A stretch of DNA of 64,000 nucleotides from Bothriochloa decipiens (taxonomy: Eukaryota > Streptophyta > Magnoliopsida > Poales > Poaceae). The notes under the pieces were generated by a model. That model was not told the DNA's origin. It searched no databases and worked only from the letters and a program-made list of their open reading frames with translations. How positions within the stretch are numbered: the first letter of the stretch is position 1; each line of letters starts with the position of its first letter. The DNA is taken from positions 28,485,849 to 28,549,848 of the forward strand of contig CM041630.1 in NCBI GenBank assembly GCA_023333625.1. Direction: 5' to 3'. Shown here in pieces: positions 22,771 to 33,144 of the stretch. The position numbers were made by a program, and so were the translations under genes.

Positions 22771-23985
22771 AATTATTTTTTCCAATTGGAAATTGTAATA
22801 AGACATTGTGTATATATACATTGTGACACGATGGACATGAGTAATTCTACGATACACAAATTACCTACTAGAAGGTACTTAAAAACAATCTGAACCATTG
22901 ATTTATTTAGTTTGATAAATTACCAAATGGATATGAAGACAAATCTGAGAAAATCCCATAAACAATGGGAAGGGGACCATTGCAACCGTGATTTTACTTA
23001 GGAGCAGATCATAGTGAAGGCCTTTCCTTATTTTTGATTGTATGTGGCATTCCACCGTATCAATGGAATGTAAAGCACCCCAATCTTGAAAATGATCACC
23101 TCGTAAAATTGAAGAGCACCAAATCAAGTATGGAGCCCTTGAACAGAAGAGAACTAGATGATTGCAGATCTTCTATTAACACAAGATCTGCAAGAAGATA
23201 TGCAATCATCTAGGTCAAGCTCCTGTTCCTCGGCAGCACCTCGCAATGGATGGAGGGAGGAGGAGCACATTGCATGACTGTGGATTGAAGCCAACATGTG
23301 CATAATAAATAGGCCAACCTTTGAAGATGGGAGAGGAGGAGCTGTGTAGGTAGTTGGGAGTAAAGTAGCCAGGACATTAATACTGACCTTTTCTATTTAC
23401 GGAGTAGTACAATGGCGACTGCATGTCTCATGGTCTGACTAGGGTAATTTTGACCATCACTGGACTTATGGAGCCCTGAGTATGAGTAGTCACCTTGAGC
23501 TAGATGAGTCGCCCACCGACTGTTGTGATTGCTCGGATTGTAGTGAAAAGACCTATCACAACTGTGTCATGACCGGTCACATGCTTCATCACTTCTAGAG
23601 TCCAGCTCATCCTGAATTTCAATTCTGACCGGTTGGTTCCATAGTGTTGTCATGAGTAGTAGCAGTCATGAGAGCCTTTGAACATGACTGAAAGTCCACT
23701 GGCCGCACATCTAACCCCATCGGACACTCACGCCATCACATCAGCGTGGCTCTATTTTTGTAGAGTCCGCATGGCTCTGTTATGGCAGAGAGCGCCTCTG
23801 AGCGCCATTGATGCCTTCTCTGGGAAATACGGTTGTGGCTTCTAAGGGATCGTATGGCACCCGAGGGAGCACAGCGGTTGGGGAAAAATACTACTACATC
23901 GGCTTGGCGTATTTTGGAAGCCAACCAAGCAGGCCGATAAAGCCTGCTCTCGCTCCCATTGTTCCACTCCACCTTGCATTGAGCT
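22771..23985. other. Gene-free stretch with one hairpin
   Basis: No supported gene. A near-perfect hairpin lies at 23154-23213: two 21-base arms with one mismatch and an 18-base loop. The rest holds scattered repeat B-like pieces (for example 'cacatctaaccccatcggac' near 23,706) and nothing else recognisable. Confidence 0.5.
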
Positions 23986-24343
23986 CAAGCCCTGTCGCCT
24001 CACTGCACTCCCATTGTTTCATTCCTTGCATTGCATGGAAGGCCTCTCTCCTCTCAAAGTCCTGCCTCCTTTTTGTAGTTGGTTGCCATGAACGCCACCC
24101 CAGGGATGAGGTACAGGTCCTCCTTGGATAAGGGCAGGCTGGCCCCGATCCTCACTTCCTCCACTACGTCGGTGCAACCCCCCGCGTCTGAGATGGGGCC
24201 GCTGGCATAGGCTGGCTCGCTGTCGGTGCCGACAGCGCAGGTGTCCATTCACGGGACATCGGCTTTCGCATCGCACCCACGATCGCCGCCAATTAGGGTG
24301 GTCTCCCCATGGCCGTCGACGATGGCATGGGCACAACCGGCAT

Positions 24344-24835
24344 GTGTGTTTCCCATGCCATCACCGGCCCCGATGCGGCCCACCTCATCGTCTCCAGATC
24401 CGCTTGCCGTTGTGGGATACGCTCCTGGCGGGAGGGGGTTTCCTGGACCGCCTCGGCCTAGCTCGCCGTTCATCAAATCGGAGACAGGTCGAGAGCGATG
24501 ACGATGGCTCTTCAGATTTCAAAGAGACGGACCCAGAAGATGATCGCCTCCATGGTTACAAGGTTCCTGTGCCCAAGGGCCCATATCTATTTATCTGGAA
24601 CTCCCCGTGGGGCGGCCTGGTGTACCCCATCTGCCCAAACCATAAGCCCTGTGGTTGGGACCAGGACATGGCCAGGGATCATGTCTTGGCTATGGCCACC
24701 AAATCGAGGCATGGTGTCTCATTCACCGTCAAGAAGAACATTGAACATCATCGCTTCCTTATGATGAATGAGGGCTGGACGCCATGCCCAGTTGGCTATG
24801 GCATGGAGGTGGTTTCTGTGCATTCCAGGCTTTAG
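24344..24835 (+). CDS. Zinc-finger-like ORF, possibly zf-XS related (uncertain)
   Basis: Open for 163 codons. The first 45 residues are probably read in the wrong frame or are unrelated. From about residue 50 there is an acidic linker (ESDDDGSSDFKETDPEDD), then HGYKVPVPKGPYLFIW and a Cys/His segment YPICPNHKPCGW ... ARDHVLAM ... NIEHHRFLM. The spacing C-x2-C ... H ... H and the flanking VP...G...Y pattern recall the zf-XS domain of SGS3/IDN2-type RNA-silencing proteins, but no XS domain follows and the resemblance is weak. The frame ends at a TAG and the 3' flank joins repeat B at about 24,850, as for the RING-like relic. It may be a gene fragment carried by the repeat. Confidence 0.35.
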   Translation: MCFPCHHRPRCGPPHRLQIRLPLWDTLLAGGGFLDRLGLARRSSNRRQVESDDDGSSDFKETDPEDDRLHGYKVPVPKGPYLFIWNSPWGGLVYPICPNHKPCGWDQDMARDHVLAMATKSRHGVSFTVKKNIEHHRFLMMNEGWTPCPVGYGMEVVSVHSRL

Positions 24836-27800
24836 ATTTTGTGCCTGCCTAGTTGTTGCATGACTTGCTCGGAGCCGTGGGATGACATAAGCAGTTATGA
24901 CTAGTGTGCTGCTGTTCACATGACTTGCATTGATCAGTGGGATGGCGCTGCTCGCTACTACTATGAAGTCATGTTACCTAATGATCTATGGTTAAGAACT
25001 AGTAAGTCTAGGTAGTTGTGTGATAATTTCGAGCAGTGGGATGACACTGCTCTCCTCACATCTTATGATGGTAGATGAATGCGTGGTTATGTAAGTCTGA
25101 TCTAGTGTCATTGCTGAACTATATGAAATGTGATTTGCTGTAATGTTATCTTTGTGTCTAGTACCACTGCTCTCCTATTTTTACTAGTGTACTTGAAGTC
25201 ATGCATTGTGCGCATTTGTGCAGACTTTTTGTTTCACAACGTAACGTTTACCTTGATGCAAATGTGATGGTCTGACTCTTGTCACTTTGACTGAGCCAGA
25301 CACCTCCCATGTTAAGGCCTTAACTAGCTGATTGTCCTTATTAAGGCCAAAGCTGTGCTCCCCGTTCCTCTTCGCCTGATCCTTTCTTCCCTTCATTATG
25401 TCGATGCACACGAGATAGTCCGAGCATGGAAATTATGACAGCACCGGACAAATATACCTCTTGACAACCACGCATGGTTTCTTGGATAGGTGCAAGCGGG
25501 GTGATGAAGCGATGAGCAATGCGTCAATAACGTGTTTTGAATCAAATTGTGAGAACAATACGAGAATGTGAGGTCTGACAAGAGTGAATAGTGTTGAACC
25601 ACTTTTTTCATTGATCCTTTTTCATGTACATACACAATGATAAATCTATGTCGTGGAGTTTATGTAAGTCATAAAACCAGCCATTAGATGAAATTAACCC
25701 CTATTCAAATTGAGGTTGCAAGAAAAAATACAAAAGGATGAGATGAGTATGTCTTTGTAGCACCAACGTCTAACACTTACCCAGGGACGAAGCCATGTTG
25801 GTTCTCCTTGGAGGATGTTGTCAGACACGTTGAAATGTTCAGCGGCTGGACTTTCTTATCTGCGCAATAGCATTTCACCAACAACTGCTACTCGATTCTG
25901 CTTTAGGATGCGGCTAAACTGGATCCTCGCTGCCCGATAGGAACTAGCAAGAATACTATTGACGCAGTGCTATCGGAGTAGGCGATTGACACAATGCTCT
26001 AAGTTTGCTAGCCAATTGATTGGCATGTCATTAAAAACAGACTCTCCTTCATGCTTCATCCTACGAGATCAAATTGACAGTGGTCAGACTTTCTTGCGTT
26101 CACTGTAAAACTCAACAGCTACGTCTCGCAGAGTAAGATTTCCCTTTATGCACATGGGGTGGTCTGACTCTTGTATCTTTAACCAGGCCAGACACGGCCC
26201 ATATCATACAGGGAATTCACTCCAGGCCATGGCTCCATAGGAAAGTCCGACACCTTGCTAGTTGAACTCATGAGAATATCCGACGCCCTGCCTGTTGTAC
26301 TAATGAGATCGTCCGACCGCACCATTCGGTGGGGCGGAGTGGTTTAATTGTTTCAACCTAGCTAGGTTAACCTTGTAGATTTTGTTCGTCACTATATTTA
26401 CTCTTTTCGCACAAACTTGCTGTCTTTGGGATGACACAGCAAACTATTATCAAGACATGTATATATACACAATGCCACATCAATGTGATGGGGGTCATGT
26501 AAGTCATAGAACTACCCCTAAGAGGACATTAACCCCTATTAAAATAGAGGTTTCAAGAAGTAATGCAAAAAGTATGAGATTAATATGTATCTTTAGCACG
26601 GACGTCTAACACATGTACGGGCGAAGCCACGTTGGTTCTCCCTGGTGACATGCGCACCATGGCAAAACAAAAAGTTGCTAGTATCTACATCCAATTTTCC
26701 ACGTATTTTTTCCCATTTAAAATTGTATATGTTCCTTGATATTTGATAGAGACTACAAAAGGGTTAGTTTTGAGCAGGCTTGGCCACTGTTTGTACCGAG
26801 CTTTGTGAACAACTTTGGCCTTATCAATTATGGAGGATGCTGTCAGACACGTTCAACTAGTTGAACATGGTACATACAAGATGACATAATAAAGAGTAAT
26901 AATAAGCATGTGAATGATACACAAATGAGATGAAAATCTACTTCGTGGCACTGCCACAAACTAGCTGATTGTCCTTGTTGAGGCCGAAGTGGCGCTCTTG
27001 GTTCCTCTTCGTCGGGTCCTTCCTTTCCTTCATTATCTCGATGCACACGAGATGGTCTCAGCATTGCAATTCTGACTGAGCCGGTCAGTTCCCATGTAGT
27101 GCGCACATTTGTGCAAACATATTGGTTCATAGCGTAATGTTTACCATTATCTTGCTGCACATGAGATAGTTCGAGCATGGCAATTATGACCGGGTTGGAC
27201 AAATATCCCTCTTGGCAACCACACATAGTTTCTTGGAGTGGAGCAAGCCTGGCATAATGCAGAACACATGTGCGTAGGGGCTGAATTTGCTTCAGTGGAC
27301 TGCACATTGAATGCAACTCATCCAGTCCACGCCTCGACACATGCGAAGGCCTGTGACCTATCGCAATGGTATCTGACTATCCTGATTGTTTATCATAGAC
27401 CTATCTCTCTGTTCAATTTTAGTTGTCACATAAGAAAGTCCAATGCCTTGCTGGTTGAATGCAAGAGAACGTTCGATGCCTTGCCTGATGGACTAATGAG
27501 ATTGTCCGGCCACGCCAGTTCGGTGGGGCGGAGAGGTTTGCCAGTTTCAACCCAGCTAGGTTAACGATGCAGATTTTGTTCGTCCCTATTTTAACTCTTT
27601 CCGCATGAACTTGCTATCTGTGGGATGACACAGCGAACTATTATCAAGACATGTTAACATGTGTAGTTAGGATTAGTTTGATCCTAATGTTATTGTTGCA
27701 TGACTTGCTTTGAGTAGTTACTTGCTTTTTAGTTGGTTTTTTTGTAAACTTTTTTGTTCTCGATATGGCTCAAAACTTTGTTTTTGAGTGTCATTAGATT

Positions 27801-28690
27801 GGTGTACTCTTATCTGTAATAAGGAACAGCCATATGCATTGATCAATGCAGAAGTTGGGATATTAATATATTCCCTTTTCTAAAAAAATCATGTGCAGTT
27901 AGAACTAGTATGTCTTGGTAGTAGTTGGATCACATTGATTACTAGTAGCCTTGCCTTGCAGTGATTAACATGAACGGTGCATTTGATCGCCTTGTTCGCC
28001 TGAACTTTATGAGCCTGACTTATAAGCACTATACAATGTTCTGAGTATTGATTTCAACCTTTTCCTGATCGTCATGCAAGAAGGCTATTGATGCAGTGCT
28101 ATTAGAGAAGGAGATTGATGCAGTGCTCTCTGTTTGCCAGCTATCAGCGGATTGATTGGTACGACATTCAAAACAGACAATCCTTAATGCTTTGTCCTCC
28201 GAGATCAAATCGGCAGCGGTCGAACTTTCTTGCGTTTGCAGTAAAACTCAATAGCTACGTCTCCTAAAGTAATAATTCCCTTGATACACATGGGATGGTC
28301 CGACTCTTGTATATTTGACCGGGTAGGACACATCCCATATCATACAGGGAATTCTCTTCAGTAGGCTGCACATGGTAGGAGAGCCATGACTCCATAGGAA
28401 AGTCTAACACCGCGCTGGTTGAATTAAATAGAACGTCCGACGCCCTGCCTGATGGACTCATGAGATCGTCTGGCCGCACCAGTTCGGTGGGTCAGAGACA
28501 TTTGCTTGTTTCAACCCCGTGTGATAGTCTGACCATTCTAATTATGACCAGGCCGGACACATCCCTCGTTGTGGATGGAGCTTGCTTTAGTGGATAGTTT
28601 AATCTGTAGGAGATGGGTGACTGTTGTCACTAATTAATGTAAGAAAAAGTTATTAATACATTGCTTTATGTTGAAGTATGCTGTTTGTAC
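24836..28690. repeat. Repeat B, block 3
   Basis: Unit landmarks recur at about 26,251, 27,440 and 28,408. 26,450-27,560 is close to 10,460-11,530 and 19,620-20,690. The last shared bases with the 11,889-12,063 copy ('gttgaagtatgctgt') end at about 28,690, which marks a sharp border with the tnp2 relic's 3' flank. An interposed AT-rich piece at about 27,717-27,895 (ttttttgtaaacttttttgt, ending cccttttctaaaaaaatcat) is absent from the sister copies. Confidence 0.75.
26843..27340 (-). other. Longest copy of the shared repeat B frame (165 codons)
   Basis: This is the longest version of the minus-strand frame also seen at 20131-20478. It contains LRTCVLHYARLAPLQ, MNQYVCTNVRTTWELTG and a hydrophobic tail (FTCLLLLFIMSSCMY). 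No domain or start context supports translation. It is recorded because it stays open in two copies. Confidence 0.2.
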
Positions 28691-28947
28691 GTAATGCTCA
28701 TGTCTATGGTCCGTGCAGTGTACGAACCTATAATAACAAATAGTTGCAGTTGAACTGAATAGTCGTGTACACACCAGACAGTCCACATATTGCATTACTG
28801 ATCCCAGCAGATAAAGGAATATGTCCACTGAGGCACAAGTTTAAGACAACTCAGCACACCAAACATGTTCAGAATACAAAGCCATAAATCGAAAGCCAAG
28901 TGCAGTTTACTAATACATGTTCTCCCACAGATTATACATTAATGCTC

Positions 28948-31900
28948 CTAATTTTCATCATCATCATCTTCAGACATGTCATCTACCTCATGGTCATTGT
29001 TGTCACTACTATACTGATCAGCAGTATCGTCATCATCATATTCATCGTTGCTGGCTTCAAGCGTGTCATCTTCTTTCCTCTTACTTTTTAGAAGATTTTC
29101 TAAGTTGGCTACAAAGTAAGTGACTTCTGCATCACGCCTAGGACTATGTATATATCCATCATCCTCACCCTCACCCTCACCCTCGAGCACTTGAAGTACC
29201 TCATTAAAACAATGATCATCTTGGAGCACCTGAGGCTCTATTTCATTCATGTCATAAGAACCCCTTTGTTGGAATTTCTGCACAACCCGCCAGTTTTTGC
29301 CCAACCTGGTGTCCTCCAAATAAAAAATCTTGTTTGCCTATGTCAGCAGAATCAAAGGGTCATCCTAGTACCAGAGTGATGAAATGTTGACGGCTTTCCA
29401 ATATCCATCATCGTCAATGCCACTGAGCTTTGCTTTGACTTGCCACATAGATTGTACCAGTCGTAGCATAGAAGAACGATCGTCCTTTCTTTACCTGGGT
29501 ACACCAAATTAATAACCTCCCTGACAACACCATAAATTTCTTTGCTGTCATGAGTGCAGTGGCTCATGACACCACTATTATGTGTCTACAAGTGTTTCTC
29601 ATAGTCAATAGTGCAGTACTTGATGCCATTGATACTGCAAGCATGATATGTCTCAACTCGGTGAGCAGGGCCACTAGACAGTGAGAACAAACCTTCACTA
29701 ACCTTTGTGGGTTCACCGATACGCAGCTGCATGATCTGTACAAAAACATGAAACCACCATCACCAATAAGTTATGATATAATTCTTTGAATGGTGGGCCT
29801 AACAGGAGTAAAATAAGCCAATCACGTACACGAGATTTGAACCATTCGAGAAACTATTCTTGTAGCATATTTTTAGCATTACATGCCCCTTCGTCATGTA
29901 ACTTTTGTCAATACTCTCTGTAAAACATATTCGCATTACTATGGGGAACATTTCATACATAATATACAAATCAGCAGATAAGCATATGAAAAACCATACT
30001 TACTCCACAAAGTCTTGAGCCTCTTCGCAGTTATTGAGCACATACCAAGCTAGCTTGTTCCACTCTGGCCTATGATTTCTTTTCTCGTACACCGGCCAAG
30101 GAACTTGACACCACGACTAAAAATATCGAGGTTACCATCTGATGGCTCATCATGTGACATAATGTCATTGTCATCCTGGTTATATCTGGTTTCCATATCA
30201 TTGATGAACCTCTCCCAAACTACCAAGGTCTCATTTTCTAAGTAAGCCTCTGCAATTGAGCCTTCAGGCTTCTTTCTGTTCCTACATAAATACTTCAATG
30301 TTCCCAGTCGCCATTCTGTTGGGTACATCCATCTGTACTGTACTGGGCCTCTAAGAAGTGCCTCTTCAAGTAGATGAATAGCCAAGTGCACCATTACATC
30401 AAAAAAGGCCAGTGGATAAATCTTCTTAAGCTTGCATAAGATGAGAACAATATCACTTTTCAGTTTTTCCATGACTTGTTTCTTCAAAGTTCTGCTGCGC
30501 AATTGCCTAAAGATGTTACCAAGTTCTGAAAGAGCTTGGTACAAATCCTTTCTAACAAGGCCTCGTAAGCCTACAGGTATGAGCCTCTGCAGAAGGACAT
30601 GGCATGTATGTGTTTTCAGCTTGCCTACTACCTTGGTCCCATCTGCACTTATGGATGATGCTAGGTTGGCTGCAAAACCATCTGGGAACTTGACACCTTT
30701 GAGGAATTTGGTAAATATTTTTCTGTGTTCAGGCAACAAGATGTAAGGGGCATCCATAACACCAAGCTTTTTTCCCTTCTACACATAGTGATATTTAGGC
30801 CTTATCTTCATATCATGCAAATCTAGCCTAGCGTTGGTTGTGTCCTTTGTCCTGTCAGTTTTCAGCAATGTCCAAAGAATGTTGTCACATATGTTCTTCT
30901 CAATGTGCATTACATCAAGATTGTGCGGCAGCAGCAGGTCCTTCCAGTATGGTAGCTTCCACAAAATAGCCACTCGATTATAAATTACTGGTGGCTCTCC
31001 ACGCTTACATTTCTTTGTCCCACCGTTGATACCTGGCCTGACATCTTCCACCCCCTTGTGCTCCGCCATGATCTCCTTGTAGGTGAACCTTCCTAGTGCG
31101 CCTCTCTTCTCAATTGTTCCATCAAATAGCGACTTGTGTTCCCTCTTTGTGTTCTTCTAGAAGGTAGCATCGGTGTCCAAAGTAGGCTAACTTGGATCTT
31201 AGCGATCTTGACAAAGGATTTTTGTCACAATAAATACAATAAAAATAACCTCTTGTAGTTCGGCCTGACATGGTGCTCAATGCTGGAAAGTCATGTACAC
31301 ACCAAAGCACGGCAGCGCGCAGAATAAAAGTTTCTTTTGCAGGAAGGAGTACATGATGAGTTTTGACACCCTTCCACAGTTCCAGCAGCTCATCTATAAG
31401 AGGCTCCAAGAATAAATCAAAATCCTTTCCTAGAGATCTTGGGCCCGGGATCAGGAGAGACATAAAGCAATTGGATGGGTTCGCACACTCCCATGGTGGC
31501 AGGTTGAGAGGTGTTACAAGAACTGGCCACATACCATATGATGAGATAAATTTGCCAAATAGATTGAAACCATCTATGGTGATGGATAGCATCAAGTTCC
31601 TTGCATCTTTTTGAAAATCTGGATGTTTGATATCAAAGTGCTTCCATGCCTCCCCATCTACTGGATGGCTCAATACACCGTCAACCTTCTCTCGATTAAT
31701 CTCATGCCATTCAGCGTCCTTTGCTGTTTTTCGTGTAGCAAAGATCCTCTGCAACCTATTTGTTAGAGAAAAATGCCTCAAAACCTTACGAGGAGTCTGC
31801 TTGCTACCATCCTCCCATCTAGACACATTGCATTCTGGGCACACATCAGCCTTTTTAAGAACTTTACCCCAAAACAACACACAGTTGTTCGGGCACGCAT

Positions 31901-32548
31901 CAATCTTATTATAACCAAGCCCCAGATGTTGAATATATTTGCGTGCTTTGTTATATGAGTCTGGAAGGTTGCTCTTAGGGAATGCTTTCGAAAGCAACCA
32001 TATAAGTGTATCAAAACATCTGTTGCTGATTCGATTGCGGGACTTCATGTACAACAACCTGATAAGGAGGGAGAATCTTGTGTAAGAAGATCTAGGTGAG
32101 GATGCTTGTTTCAAATCATTTACCACTTTTTCAATCACTGAAGAATTATTTTCCCCTCCTTGAGCTCTTCACATGTTAATAGGTTTGTAATCAAATCCCA
32201 ATCTTCCAGGAATATGTTAATGTCTTTGTCCTGCTCCTCCGGCTCTAGAATCCTATCCTCATGATGAGATCCATGCATATCTGATGACTCTATGAAGTCT
32301 CCACTTGAAGATTCGGCTTCTTCCCTATGAAGAACCCATCTGGTGTATGTGACTGACATTTTGTTCTGAGTAATGTGTTTCCACAAGTCCCTTTGTGGTA
32401 CGTATTCATTGTTAAGGCATAGTCCACATGGGCAACAGACATCTTCACCCCCCGGGTACTTTTCCCTCACCTAGTCCAAGAACTGAGTGGCTCCAATATG
32501 GTACTCATTTGTGCCTTTCCTTCCTGTAGTAATCCAGGATCTGTCCAT
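28948..32548 (-). pseudogene. CACTA transposase (tnp2-type, TNPD-like), decayed
   Basis: The ATG at 32548 starts MDRSWITTGRKGTNEYHIGA, the transposase-associated zinc-finger domain (PF13963-like), which continues as YPGGEDVCCPCGLCLN. Next come Transposase_21/tnp2 (PF02992; LMLSITIDGFNLFGKF, WECANPSNCFMSLLIPGP, GYFYCIYCDKNPLSRS, LLLPHNLDVMHIEKN), then DUF4218 (PF13960; LFPVGLRG-like RLIPVGLRGLV, PLAFFDVMVHLAIHLLEE, GPVQYRWMYPTEWRLG), an intron from 30003, and a DUF4216-like exon (from about 29,735) with an acidic tail ending at 28948. Breaks: TAG at 32471-32473 replacing Trp of FLDW; a frameshift near 32,140-32,160; a frameshift near 31,150; a stop after KYHYV at 30779; TAGs at 29586-29588, 29365-29367 and 29338-29340. 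It cannot make a full transposase. No CACTA terminal repeats were found on either side. Confidence 0.9.
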
Positions 32549-33144
32549 CTTCCTGCTACAGAAAAAGTACGCAAAGCCAGTGAGAGCTTAGAGCACAGGG
32601 CGGACAGTTGCAAAAGTAGCATTAGCAACAAAGGAAATACAGGGTTAGAGAGCACTAATGTGTGCATTTGTTCATATCATTCTATGGGACAGGCTGACAA
32701 AAGCTCATCCAAATTTAGAGCAGCAGCACATAGATATGTATAACTCAAACTAGAGTAGCAGTTAATGTAGCTATAACCATTAAAGATTCAAGTAAATCAA
32801 GTCTAACCATCACAGTTACATTACCCTAAACCACAAATCCCATAGGCATTCCCCAAATGAAGAAACAGATAGTAAAAGGGGAGAAAGGAAACCTACGGGT
32901 CGGATCTAACTCCTACGCCTCGGCACACAACCACTGGCGTGGATGCCAGTGCCGCCGCACTCCACCAGTAGAGACCCGCCGCCTGCCTCCCAATGGACGC
33001 CAGAGCCACCCAAGCACATCGGGGATCCTCTGCTGCCGCCTCTGATTCGGCCGCAAGTCCAAGGAGCAGATATTTTTCCACTTTGAGGGGACAAATCCCA
33101 ATAAGTTAACCTATTTGGCAACGCCTAGAGATATAGTGGGATTT
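32549..33144. other. Upstream flank of the tnp2 relic
   Basis: No gene. The GC-rich part (32,900-33,060) opens several short overlapping frames that look like non-coding leader sequence. It likely contained the transposase promoter or 5' exon. Repeat A begins at about 33,145. Confidence 0.45.

Noticed and set aside
24019..24501. Several overlapping frames on both strands before the zinc-finger-like ORF
   Set aside because: GC-rich sequence gives frames in four registers; none shows a recognisable domain.
28691..28947. CACTA terminal repeat at the border of repeat B and the tnp2 3' flank
   Set aside because: The border near 28,690 is sharp, but no CACTA-type end or its mirror beyond 32,548 could be found.
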